A program made the translations under genes and the position numbers. This document shows, piece by piece, positions 1 through 5,959 of a stretch of 8,746 nucleotides of DNA. Every line of letters begins with the position of its first letter. The first letter of the stretch is position 1. Under the pieces are notes generated by a model, which worked only from the letters and a program-made list of their open reading frames with translations, searched no databases and had not been told where the DNA came from. The stretch is from DATHWB01 sp040905965 (GTDB taxonomy: Bacteria > Actinomycetota > Acidimicrobiia > Spongiisociales > ZC4RG35): the NCBI GenBank assembly GCA_040905965.1, contig JBBDQP010000024.1, forward strand, positions 1 through 8,746, given 5' to 3'.

Positions 1-215
1 TGGCGGAAGATTCTGAGGAATCGGTCGAGGAGGATCGAACTACGGCGACCCCGCTCGAGGCGAGAGAGATATGACGGCTCGATGCCTACGGCCGCGGCGA
101 GGTCCTTCTGATCGATCGCCCGGGCCATGCGCAGTTCCCGAGCCGCAAGGCTCAGGTCGCGGCTCGACCGCACCCGCCACGTCCGAACCGATTTGTCATC
201 TTTGTCAATTGCCAT
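1..215 (-). CDS. XRE-family helix-turn-helix regulator, N-terminal part (runs off left edge)
   Basis: Read from the ATG at 215 leftwards, the frame is open to base 1 and gives 71 residues. It starts MAIDKDDKSVRTWR and continues with a canonical XRE/HipB-type helix-turn-helix: AARELRMARAIDQKDLAAAVG, then IEPSYLSRLERGRR, then a hydrophobic helix ILLDRFLRIFR. The pattern of a first helix, QKDLA, VGI, SYLSRLERG is the family signature, so a DNA-binding role is well supported. What it regulates is not visible because the C-terminus lies outside the window. It lies downstream of hipA on the same strand but 394 bases away, with its own candidate promoter, so it is probably a separate unit. It could be an antitoxin of a second toxin-antitoxin pair or a solitary repressor. 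The Shine-Dalgarno sequence is weak. Another ATG at 219 is out of frame. Confidence 0.75.
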   Translation of the reverse strand, partial: MAIDKDDKSVRTWRVRSSRDLSLAARELRMARAIDQKDLAAAVGIEPSYLSRLERGRRSSILLDRFLRIFR

Positions 216-283
216 GCATCCAGCCAAGATTGTTGATTTCAGCAATATACCCTCTTGCGCCCTCAATTGACAGGATCAACAAT
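203..283 (-). promoter_or_regulatory. Candidate promoter and operator of the left-edge XRE gene
   Basis: On the minus strand a -35-like CTGTCA (plus 268-273) and a -10-like TATATT (plus 244-249) are separated by 18 nt, about 30 nt before the ATG. Two pairs of perfect 9-base inverted repeats surround them: ATTGTTGAT at 229-237 with ATCAACAAT at 275-283, and TGTCAATTG at 203-211 with CAATTGACA at 264-272. The stretch is AT-rich in an otherwise GC-rich window. XRE proteins commonly repress their own promoter, so autoregulatory half-sites are the natural reading. This is inference. Confidence 0.42.
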
Positions 284-343
284 TCCCCAATTTTTGACCT
301 GGATGCCGACAGACCCGAAGTCAGCGGAACTCCCCAAAGTCGA

Positions 344-387
344 AGGGCCCCCCCCGCTGGCGGGGCCCGCACGTTGGGGGGGGCCCT
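344..387. repeat. Perfect 12-bp G/C inverted repeat (stem-loop)
   Basis: AGGGCCCCCCCC (344-355) is the exact reverse complement of GGGGGGGGCCCT (376-387), with a 20-nt loop. The loop contains GGGGCCC (362-368), which can alternatively pair with GGGCCCC (345-351), and CCCCGC (352-357) can pair with GCGGGG (360-365), so several exclusive folds are possible. No T-run follows on either strand, so it is not a classical intrinsic terminator. It could still stop or stabilise the hipBA transcript, whose stop codon is about 220 nt upstream. The C8 and G8 runs are prone to slippage and to sequencing error. Confidence 0.55.
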
Positions 388-537
388 CACGATCGAACCT
401 GGATCCGAGGTCTCCCTCACTCAACGCCAGGCAACAGCCTCACGGAGGTCATCATCACCCATTCTGGGTCGAGATTCAAGGAAGCGGTGGGGGTTCGTGG
501 GGGACTTGGGAACTTCGGTGAGGCTGTCACCGCTGGC

Positions 538-559
538 CCGTTCTCACCCAGTTCTCACC
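538..559. repeat. Tandem 11-base direct repeat
   Basis: CCGTTCTCACC (538-548) is followed directly by CAGTTCTCACC (549-559), matching at 9 of 11 positions. TCACCGCTG also occurs at both 527 and 555. The unit length is about one helical turn, as in some protein-binding arrays, but two copies are too few for a firm claim. Confidence 0.25.
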
Positions 560-609
560 GCTGTGTTCCAGGTTGCGCACGCGAAGCGAGCGGGCGTATG
601 TCGAGGCTT

Positions 610-1854
610 TCACGTCCTGATCATGTGGCGGATCCGCTCTCCGACGGAGTGCACGAAGGCTGTCCGCATCATGTCGATCTCGGCACCGCCGAGCCGTTCG
701 GCGAACTCCTGCCACCTGTCGACGACGGCGGACACCTCGCGTAGAACGCCAAGCGCCTGACTCTCGCTCAAACGGAAGTAGACGGGCGCGACCTCGACCA
801 GCACGTCAGGGGAGGCGTCGAAGACTCCATCATCGATGGGAGTCGCCATCCGCCGGGGATCAGGGTTCGGGTTCATGTCGAAGGCTGGCGACAGGCGCCA
901 TCCCATCCGAGAGTCCCGCAGGAAGGCATGGTTGCGGAGGTGATCATCGGTGTTGGAAATGAGGATGTTGAAGGCGATTCGTCGCCACAGCTGCCGCAGG
1001 TCGTCTGTAGGTGCGGGGGATTCCTCTTCGATGCGTTCTGCCACCTCGACGTAACTGTTCGACATGCCATCTTGAGACTCGAGGAGCGTCACGCCGCTCC
1101 AGAATCCGATCCGCTCCCCTTCGGCATTCCTGTCGAAGCGCTCAACAACGAGCACACGATGATCTCCCACCTCGACCAGGTGCGACGGCGGTACGTCGAT
1201 TCCGGCTTCGGCAGCCATGTCGAGGGCGACCTTCTCCCACGCCATCACGTTCCACCGGTCGGCGGCCGGTGCCGGGAATTTGGCGATCGCGGTGATCCCT
1301 TCCTGGGTCCGAATGTGCACCTTCGGGCGGGCTCCGCCCAGTGAGCTCCCCGCCCGGATCATGCGCAGCAGGTCCTCCTGCAGGGCTTCATCGCGTCCAA
1401 TCCGATCGGAAGCATCCAGCAGGTCAGGGAGGTCGGCGACAGTAGGAACTCCGGATGTCGCGGGGGACGCGAACTCTCCCTGCACGCGGAATCGAACTGC
1501 GCCCTGTCGCAGGTCGTCTCGGACGCCGAGCAGGAACTCCACCTCCGTCAGTATCCGAGGTGTTCGACCTTGACTTTCTGCGGCTCTCCGTTCGTTTCGC
1601 TTGATGAGTTCTCGTCCCCAACGGTCCGGTGAGCTGTCTCTGAACGCATTGAACATGCCGTGGGTCGTGGGCGTGCGGAACGGCCCCGATGCAAGGGGCA
1701 GCGTGGGGTCGAGCGGATACGCCTCGGGGAGGGCAAGGTATGCCTCCACGTACTGGAACGTGGCTGACTCCGCTTCCCGCCTGCGATGCGCGTACAGCGT
1801 CCCGGCACGAACAGCCGCTCCTGAGATCTCAACCCAAACCTCCACCGGATCCAT
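610..1854 (-). CDS. hipA: HipA-family serine/threonine kinase toxin
   Basis: This 414-residue protein is a full-length HipA-type kinase (E. coli HipA has 440). The N-terminal subdomain carries the family motif DSSPDRWGRELIKR (residues 73-86). The Gly-rich ATP loop is SSLGGARPK (170-178), whose serines lie where E. coli HipA is autophosphorylated (Ser150). K192 in AIAKFP is the likely ATP-binding lysine, and VERFDR (237-242) is the hinge region. NTDDHLRN (301-308) is the catalytic loop, with D303 and N308 spaced as D309/N314 of E. coli. D326 in AFDMNP is the Mg ligand, 23 residues on, as in E. coli (D332). All key residues are present, so the kinase is predicted active. Known HipA enzymes phosphorylate aminoacyl-tRNA synthetases such as GltX; the target here cannot be told from sequence. 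The ATG directly follows the hipB stop (TAGATG), implying translational coupling and neutralisation by HipB. Confidence 0.93.
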   Translation of the reverse strand: MDPVEVWVEISGAAVRAGTLYAHRRREAESATFQYVEAYLALPEAYPLDPTLPLASGPFRTPTTHGMFNAFRDSSPDRWGRELIKRNERRAAESQGRTPRILTEVEFLLGVRDDLRQGAVRFRVQGEFASPATSGVPTVADLPDLLDASDRIGRDEALQEDLLRMIRAGSSLGGARPKVHIRTQEGITAIAKFPAPAADRWNVMAWEKVALDMAAEAGIDVPPSHLVEVGDHRVLVVERFDRNAEGERIGFWSGVTLLESQDGMSNSYVEVAERIEEESPAPTDDLRQLWRRIAFNILISNTDDHLRNHAFLRDSRMGWRLSPAFDMNPNPDPRRMATPIDDGVFDASPDVLVEVAPVYFRLSESQALGVLREVSAVVDRWQEFAERLGGAEIDMMRTAFVHSVGERIRHMIRT

Positions 1855-2169
1855 CTACACCCGCCCCGAGCTGTGTCGGATCCGTTCCGGCAGTGCTTCG
1901 TCGGCACGAAGGCGACCCACATCTGATTCGTACGGGTCAAGCGCCTGACTGAGACGGTCAAGCAGACCGAGAGCACGAAGTACTCGCAGCGAGCTCTCAA
2001 GATTTGCTCCGTGACCGTTCTCCAGGCTCGAGACGGTCTTGACGTTCACGCCGGCCCTGTCGGCAACCTGCTCGGCGGTGAGCCGTTGAAGCAACCGCCA
2101 GGTGCGAATGTCGTCACCAATGTCCTTCAATGCACGGGTGACGGGCCGTGGTGTGGTTCGCGAACTCAT
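1855..2169 (-). CDS. hipB: HipB-like XRE antitoxin and autorepressor
   Basis: This 104-residue protein has a single helix-turn-helix at about residues 18-70: IRTWRLLQRLTAEQVADRAG, NVKTVSSLENG, then a helix with SLRVLRALGLLDRLSQAL. A C-terminal tail, DPYESDVGRLRADEALPERIR, is of the kind seen in HipB-like antitoxins. The start is fixed by AGGAG six bases before the ATG at 2169; a nearer upstream ATG (ATGACATGA) is out of frame and terminates at once. The gene ends in TAG immediately before the hipA ATG. By analogy with HipB it should bind DNA upstream of itself and hold HipA inactive. The order antitoxin then toxin and the lack of any gap support a functional pair. Confidence 0.9.
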   Translation of the reverse strand: MSSRTTPRPVTRALKDIGDDIRTWRLLQRLTAEQVADRAGVNVKTVSSLENGHGANLESSLRVLRALGLLDRLSQALDPYESDVGRLRADEALPERIRHSSGRV

Positions 2170-2190
2170 GTCATACTCCTGTAATCTCCG

Positions 2191-2239
2191 TTTTTCTGGA
2201 TGTTATCAGAACTAAACCCCAACTTTTTGGATTTTAGTT
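2191..2239 (-). promoter_or_regulatory. Candidate hipBA operator/promoter region
   Basis: This AT-rich block upstream of hipB holds several repeats. TCTG-N8-CAGA (2195-2210) is a dyad with the same 8-base gap as the known E. coli HipB operators (TATCC-N8-GGATA), though the half-sites differ. AACTAAA (2210-2216) pairs with TTTAGTT (2233-2239). On the plus strand TTTTTCTGGATGTTA (from 2191) and TTTTTGGATTTTA (from 2224) are imperfect direct copies whose GGAT cores lie 31 bp apart, about three helical turns. A weak -10-like TAACAT lies within it on the minus strand. Its role as a HipB site is inferred. Confidence 0.42.
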
Positions 2240-2365
2240 GCCGACGCAGAGCCACCGCCGGTGCGCCACAGAAAAACGCCTGACGTGGCCGACGAGAAAG
2301 GCCTGGAACTTCAACGATCGTTGCGTACGGTGTGTGGCGTCCACGGACGGACCTGGAGGCCAGAA

Positions 2366-2929
2366 ATGCACCGGATGCGACATGGAGTCGCCCTCGTCAT
2401 CGTCGCCGCACTGGCGGCGTTCACCCTTGGGGCGTTGCGACCACCCGAACAGGTCGTCGTCGCGATGCCTGTCACCACGACCACGACCGTCGTCCCGACC
2501 ACCGTTCTCCCGACCACCACCACCACTTCTGTCGTCGTCGATCGGGAAATCGAAATCGAAGAGATCCTGCGGGACTTCTACTTCGGCTGGTTCGACGGCA
2601 TCTACCGCCAAAACGTCGACACCCTCGACCGGGTGGCCGGCAGCACCGAAGTGTTTGAAAGCGGGGTGGCGGCGTTCGGCAAACCGAAGTACACCGCCGC
2701 GCCCACCCGGGAGGCGGTCGGGGTGGAAGTCAAGAACGTGCTGTTGGACCGGCCCGACTGTCTGGTCGTCTCCGCTGACATCGACTTCCGGTCCTTCATC
2801 GACATCGACCGGGTGATGCCAGCCGTCGACGTGTTCTTTCGGGTCGGCGACGGGTGGGGGCGGGCCGTCTCGTATCAGTACGAGAAGGAGATGTGGCAGT
2901 TCGCATGCGACTACATGCCGCGGCGCTGA
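2366..2929 (+). CDS. Membrane-anchored exported protein with Thr-rich stalk, possibly NTF2-like
   Basis: I do not recognise a named family. The chosen start (187 residues) has GGAGG six bases upstream and places a hydrophobic segment right at the N-terminus (HGVALVIVAALAAFTLGAL, residues 6-24). The frame is open further upstream, to an ATG at 2261, but that would add 35 residues in front of the signal. The segment is followed by a Thr/Pro/Val-rich linker (36-58, runs of TTTTT), a stalk type common in exported actinobacterial proteins. The outer domain (about 60-187) begins EIEEILRDFYFGWFDGIYRQN, continues with alternating beta-like segments (VGVEVKNVLL, LVVSADIDF, VDVFFRVGDGW) and ends CDYMPRR. 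The opening helices then curved sheet are compatible with an NTF2/SnoaL-like fold, but that is only inference. There is no lipobox cysteine. It overlaps the next gene and is probably co-transcribed with it. Confidence 0.72.
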   Translation: MHRMRHGVALVIVAALAAFTLGALRPPEQVVVAMPVTTTTTVVPTTVLPTTTTTSVVVDREIEIEEILRDFYFGWFDGIYRQNVDTLDRVAGSTEVFESGVAAFGKPKYTAAPTREAVGVEVKNVLLDRPDCLVVSADIDFRSFIDIDRVMPAVDVFFRVGDGWGRAVSYQYEKEMWQFACDYMPRR

Positions 2930-3795
2930 CCGTCATCCTCGTTGTGTCGATGCCCTTCTCGGCGGCGGCTGCCGAGACGTGGACGTGCTGGACCGACTCT
3001 TCGGGTCGTAACGACGACGGCGCGAAGCACGTGACCCGGTGCCGGCTGGCCGGGTCGACCGAAACGTCGGACTACGGGTCGTCGACGGAAGTCCCGGTCG
3101 TGCTGTCGCCGGAAGTGTCGACCGACGGAGAAGAACCGTGCTGGTACTGGACGAGCCGGGCAACGAACCGGGTGCTGGTGGCAGTTGACGACGACGGGGT
3201 GGCGACGGTGGGGATCGACCCCAACGACGTGGCGGTTGGCCCGGTGGTCACCGGCACTGACTACCCGCGTTGTACCTCCGAACCCACGGAAGCTCCGAAG
3301 GCGCTCATGGAGGCATACGAACTGCTGTCCGAATACACGCACCCCGAGCCCACAGCCGGGCTCAGCCCACCGTCCGGGGCCGGAGTCGTCGGAATGGAAG
3401 TGTTCGTCTCCGAAGATCCGCCGCCGCCATGGTCGGCGTCGCTCGTCTCGCCCCACTCGGGCGTGCGGATCGACGTGGAGACGTTCGTCGACGCCATCGA
3501 AGTCGACTGGGGGGACGGGAACGAGGTCGTCGTCCCGCAGGAGGGGTTCGGGCTGCTAAACGGCTGGCCGAACGGCGGGTTCGGACACGCGTATACGGCC
3601 AAGACCTGCCAAGACCCGGGCGGGGCACGGTGTCACGAATCGCTCAGCGCCTACGAGCTGACCGTCTCCTATCGGTGGGGGGCCCGGTATCGGGTCGACG
3701 GAGGCGGGTGGATCCCGATCAGCGTGCCGCCCACCGCCACCACCGTCGACTACGACGTCGACGAGATCCTCTCGCTCACCACCGCCGTCGGGTGA
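2905..3795 (+). CDS. Secreted Cys-containing protein with PKD-like motif, function unknown
   Basis: This 296-residue protein starts with a clear signal peptide: MRLHAAALTVILVVSMPFSA then AAAE, cleavage probably near residue 23. The mature part has six cysteines (28, 46, 79, 123, 235, 243), an even number that suits disulfides outside the cell. A low-complexity hinge (about 146-176, with DPPPP) separates an N-terminal domain from a C-terminal beta-rich domain. The latter contains AIEVDWGDG (197-205), the WGDG core typical of PKD-like domains, and then FGHAYTAKTC. No transmembrane segment or sorting signal follows, so it is probably released. The ATG at 2905 lies 14 nt after GGAG; an in-frame GTG at 2893 would add four residues. 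Either way it overlaps the preceding gene by 25-37 nt, implying an operon. Binding or scaffold roles are guesses. Confidence 0.75.
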   Translation: MRLHAAALTVILVVSMPFSAAAAETWTCWTDSSGRNDDGAKHVTRCRLAGSTETSDYGSSTEVPVVLSPEVSTDGEEPCWYWTSRATNRVLVAVDDDGVATVGIDPNDVAVGPVVTGTDYPRCTSEPTEAPKALMEAYELLSEYTHPEPTAGLSPPSGAGVVGMEVFVSEDPPPPWSASLVSPHSGVRIDVETFVDAIEVDWGDGNEVVVPQEGFGLLNGWPNGGFGHAYTAKTCQDPGGARCHESLSAYELTVSYRWGARYRVDGGGWIPISVPPTATTVDYDVDEILSLTTAVG

Positions 3796-3802
3796 AGTCG
3801 CC

Positions 3803-3853
3803 CGAACCCAGGGTTGTGGAACACACTCAGTGTGTTGGCGAACCCAGGGTTCG
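3803..3853. terminator. Palindrome cluster between convergent genes, likely bidirectional terminator
   Basis: The 65-base gap between the secreted-protein gene and the sugar transferase gene holds AACACAC-TCA-GTGTGTT (3820-3836), a perfect 7-bp hairpin. It is flanked by two copies of CGAACCCAGGGTT (3803-3815 and 3839-3851), the second extended to the palindrome CGAACCC-A-GGGTTCG (3839-3853). The two copies can also pair with each other with one mismatch, enclosing the central hairpin in a longer stem. There is no T-run, but the convergent position favours transcription ending here in both directions. Confidence 0.5.
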
Positions 3854-3860
3854 CCGGGCC

Positions 3861-5162
3861 CTATTGGGCGCCGAAGCCGGAGAGGACGGTCCAGATCGAG
3901 CGGCCGAAGATGTTGACGTCCAGCCACGGCGACATGTGCTTGACGTAATACAGGTCGAAGGTGAGCTTCTCGATCGTGTCGGCCTCGTCGTCGGCGTAGC
4001 CGTAGTTCACCTGCGCCCAGCCGGTGAGGCCGGGACGGATCAGGTGGCGGTGGTCGTAGAACGGGATCGTCCTCGAGAACTGCTCGACGAACATCGGCTG
4101 TTCGGGGCGCGGACCGACCAGACTCAAATCGCCCTTCAACACGTTCCACAGCTGCGGCAATTCATCCATCCGCACCTTGCGCAGCACCCTGCCCACCCGG
4201 GTCAGCCGGGGATCGCCGACCACCGCGAACCGGGCGCCGTCGTCGTCGGCGCCTTCGACCATCGTCCGGAACTTGTAGAGGGTGAAATGTTTGCCGTCCC
4301 GGCCCACCCGTACCTGACGGAAGATCGCCCGGCCCTTCGAATCGAGCCGGACCGCCACCCAGATCATCAGACCCACGATGATCGCGAGGGGCGCCGTGAC
4401 GACGGTGACCGCGATATCGACCAGACGCTTGATCGTCTGGAAGTTCTTGGACGCCTCCACCGGGGTCTGCAACTCCCAGCCCTCCGCCAGGTGGACGATG
4501 GCGAGACGGCCGGTGTGCTCCTCGTAGACGTCGACCAGCGGACGGATCCGGTAGCCGGCGATGTTGGACGAGGAGATGAACTGAGCCATCGGGTCGGAGA
4601 GGACCGCGCGCAGATCCAAGGCCAGGGTGGTGCCGCGAGGGAGCCGGCCGGGAGGGGCGTGGGATTCGGGGTCGAGGACGTCGACGACTGTGATGTGCGG
4701 GGCGCCGTGGAGATCCTCCACCAGCCGCTTCTCGTGGGTGATGAGCGCCACCGGCTCGTTCCAGGGGCGAGCGCGAGCGATCGCCCGGTGAAGGAGAGCG
4801 GCGGCGAAAGTGACGACGGCGGTCGCGGCGACGTAGGTACGGGAGTAATAGAACTGGTCGCGGACGAAGAACTCGGCAAGGGCGACGACGACCACCATCG
4901 ACGTGACGTTCGAAACCGCACGCCCGTAGCTCGGCCGTGGCATGCCACTCCCCCAGCTCCGCGCCGAGACGAAGGACCCGAGGGCGAGGCCAGCCGTCAT
5001 GATGCCGAGCAGCGGCAACACGCTCTGACCGGGGCGGACGAAGGACGGTCCGACGGTCCACGGAAGCAGCGAGCCGAAGGTAAAGATCGACGCTGCGACG
5101 AACCCGACGCCGAGTGACGCCAGGTCGAGCAGGAAGATCCTCACCAATATCCGCCGCCGCAT
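3861..5162 (-). CDS. Polyprenyl-phosphate sugar-1-phosphate transferase (WbaP/PglC-type)
   Basis: This 433-residue membrane enzyme is predicted to transfer a sugar phosphate from a nucleotide sugar to undecaprenyl (or decaprenyl) phosphate at the inner face of the membrane, the first step of a surface polysaccharide or glycan. Four hydrophobic segments lie at about residues 8-30, 46-66, 84-102 and 108-126. A Rossmann-like middle region follows (about 135-225), then a membrane-associated helix after KRLVDI (245-250). The bacterial sugar transferase domain shows FRQVRVGRDGKHFTLYKFRT (281-300), DELPQLWNVLKGDLSLVGPRPE (333-354) and RPGLTGWAQVNYG (376-388). D333-E334 matches the catalytic Asp-Glu dyad of PglC-type enzymes. 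The sugar specificity cannot be read from sequence. The frame is open upstream to 5927, but the family begins at the ATG at 5162, which has a TANNNT box 7 nt before it. No glycosyltransferase cluster is visible nearby. Confidence 0.93.
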   Translation of the reverse strand: MRRRILVRIFLLDLASLGVGFVAASIFTFGSLLPWTVGPSFVRPGQSVLPLLGIMTAGLALGSFVSARSWGSGMPRPSYGRAVSNVTSMVVVVALAEFFVRDQFYYSRTYVAATAVVTFAAALLHRAIARARPWNEPVALITHEKRLVEDLHGAPHITVVDVLDPESHAPPGRLPRGTTLALDLRAVLSDPMAQFISSSNIAGYRIRPLVDVYEEHTGRLAIVHLAEGWELQTPVEASKNFQTIKRLVDIAVTVVTAPLAIIVGLMIWVAVRLDSKGRAIFRQVRVGRDGKHFTLYKFRTMVEGADDDGARFAVVGDPRLTRVGRVLRKVRMDELPQLWNVLKGDLSLVGPRPEQPMFVEQFSRTIPFYDHRHLIRPGLTGWAQVNYGYADDEADTIEKLTFDLYYVKHMSPWLDVNIFGRSIWTVLSGFGAQ

Positions 5163-5169
5163 CCCCCCG

Positions 5170-5175
5170 ATGCTA
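5170..5175 (-). promoter_or_regulatory. Candidate leaderless -10 box of the sugar transferase gene
   Basis: The minus strand reads TAGCAT-CGGGGGG-ATG: a TANNNT hexamer ending 7 nt before the start codon, the spacing expected when transcription begins at the A of the ATG, as is common in Actinobacteria. No good -35 hexamer is seen. The G-run could alternatively act as a very close ribosome-binding site. Confidence 0.35.
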
Positions 5176-5196
5176 CGCCCGGAGCGCCCGGATCGT

Positions 5197-5311
5197 GTTT
5201 TTAGTCGAACCAGCGCTTCAAGAACGACGCGTTTGGACGGGTAAAAGTTTCGACCCCCCGTTTTTGTCCCTCCAAACGCTTCATTTGTGTAGCGCTGGTT
5301 CGACCAAAAAC
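5197..5311. repeat. 115-bp imperfect palindrome with 21-bp terminal inverted repeats
   Basis: The 21 bases at 5197-5217 (GTTTTTA then GTCGAACCAGCGCT) are the reverse complement of those at 5291-5311 (AGCGCTGGTTCGAC then CAAAAAC), with one mismatch (5203 against 5305). Inside, GCGTTTGGA (5229-5237) pairs with TCCAAACGC (5271-5279), and ACGGG (5237-5241) can pair with CCCGT (5257-5261), giving a long nested fold. It begins three bases after the stop codon of the membrane protein gene and ends before the sugar transferase promoter. T-runs open and A-runs close the structure on both strands, opposite to an intrinsic terminator. I see no target-site duplication. A MITE-like remnant, a structured RNA or a protein-binding cruciform are all possible. 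Confidence 0.7.
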
Positions 5312-5314
5312 GGG

Positions 5315-5959
5315 TCAGGTGCGGGCGAGGAAGGTGGTGCCGAGGACGGTGAGGGTGGCGAGGTAGGAGAGGCCGGTGGCGGCCATGACCCCCTCGTAGC
5401 CCTTCTCGCGCAGCGAATACCACACGCCCACTGCCAGCAGCAGCGTCATTCCGGCCAGCATGAGATACGCCAGTCCAAACAAATCGGTGGGCGGGCGCAA
5501 CGACCCCGACCCCGCTGACACGGCAATGTCGGCGACCACGCCGGACCCGCCGATCACGTCCAGACGGCGCAGCGCCCAGCGCGGCAGTTTCGGGTCCACC
5601 AGGTACCAGTGGCCCAGCAACATCTCGGCGGTGATGCCGCCGATGGCGGCCGAACCCGTCAGCACAGGCAGCCAGGCGTCGCGCTCGACCCCAACCAAAA
5701 CAAACGCCACGGCAGCCCCGGCGAATGCGAAGGCGGCGAGCGCCGGGCGACGCGCCAGCAGCCCGCCCACGACGGCAAGCCCGAGGGCGGCCGCCCCCAC
5801 GACGTCGGCAAAGCCGACGGCCAAACCCACCAGGACGACAACCCCGGACGCCAGCCACAGGTAGCCGGTGCGGGCGACCTTCCACCACGCCACGAGCGCG
5901 GCGCAAGCAGCGAGGCCTGCCGCCCACATGGTGAGCAGCAGCACAGGGTCGAACGTCAC
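5315..5959 (-). CDS. Seven-helix integral membrane protein, function unknown
   Basis: This 214-residue protein is mostly hydrophobic, with about seven predicted membrane segments (near residues 6-26, 33-50, 52-68, 73-91, 97-116, 138-150 and 160-180, with a further one near 190-210). I do not recognise the family. The most distinctive stretch is AEMLLGHWYLVDPKLPRWALRRLD (111-134): a His-Trp-Tyr group at the end of a helix followed by a Pro- and Arg-containing loop. This could be a functional or cofactor site, though that is a guess. It starts at GTG (5959), and GTGA overlaps the transketolase stop by 4 nt, so translation is probably coupled and the two are co-transcribed. No Shine-Dalgarno of its own is evident beyond that overlap. 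Its stop codon is followed at once by the 115-bp palindrome. Confidence 0.82.
   Translation of the reverse strand: MTFDPVLLLTMWAAGLAACAALVAWWKVARTGYLWLASGVVVLVGLAVGFADVVGAAALGLAVVGGLLARRPALAAFAFAGAAVAFVLVGVERDAWLPVLTGSAAIGGITAEMLLGHWYLVDPKLPRWALRRLDVIGGSGVVADIAVSAGSGSLRPPTDLFGLAYLMLAGMTLLLAVGVWYSLREKGYEGVMAATGLSYLATLTVLGTTFLART

Larger units (their letters stand above)
216..609. other. Non-coding stretch between hipA and the XRE gene
   Basis: I see no convincing gene in these 394 bases; the small frames here overlap one another and carry no recognisable domain. From left to right the stretch holds the XRE promoter/operator (to 283), a strong G/C stem-loop (344-387), a tiny hairpin ACCCA-TTC-TGGGT (457-469), a G-rich patch (486-510) and a tandem 11-base repeat (538-559). 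I looked for a tRNA-like T-loop and acceptor stem and found none. Confidence 0.5.

Noticed and set aside
486..510. Possible G-quadruplex (two G5 runs and one G3 run)
   Set aside because: Only three runs of three or more G are present, so a stable three-tier quadruplex is not supported.
71..760. Plus-strand open frame of 229 codons at the left end
   Set aside because: It overlaps the XRE gene, the stem-loop and the 3' end of hipA in antisense and has no recognisable domain or good start.
2234..2611. Minus-strand open frame of 125 codons rich in Asp/Gly/Arg
   Set aside because: It is the antisense of the Thr-rich linker of the exported protein; low complexity, no domain.
3270..5117. Long plus-strand open frame of 615 codons
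   Set aside because: It lies antisense to the sugar transferase gene and partly over the secreted-protein gene, has low-complexity Arg/Asp/Gly-rich content and no domain; a GC-rich shadow frame.
5197..5311. The palindrome as an ordinary rho-independent terminator
   Set aside because: On each strand the stem is preceded by T and followed by A, the reverse of what an intrinsic terminator needs.
5163..5927. N-terminal extension of the sugar transferase frame by 255 codons
   Set aside because: It crosses the palindrome and the membrane protein gene in another frame and reads as Arg/Gly-rich noise; the enzyme family begins near the ATG at 5162.
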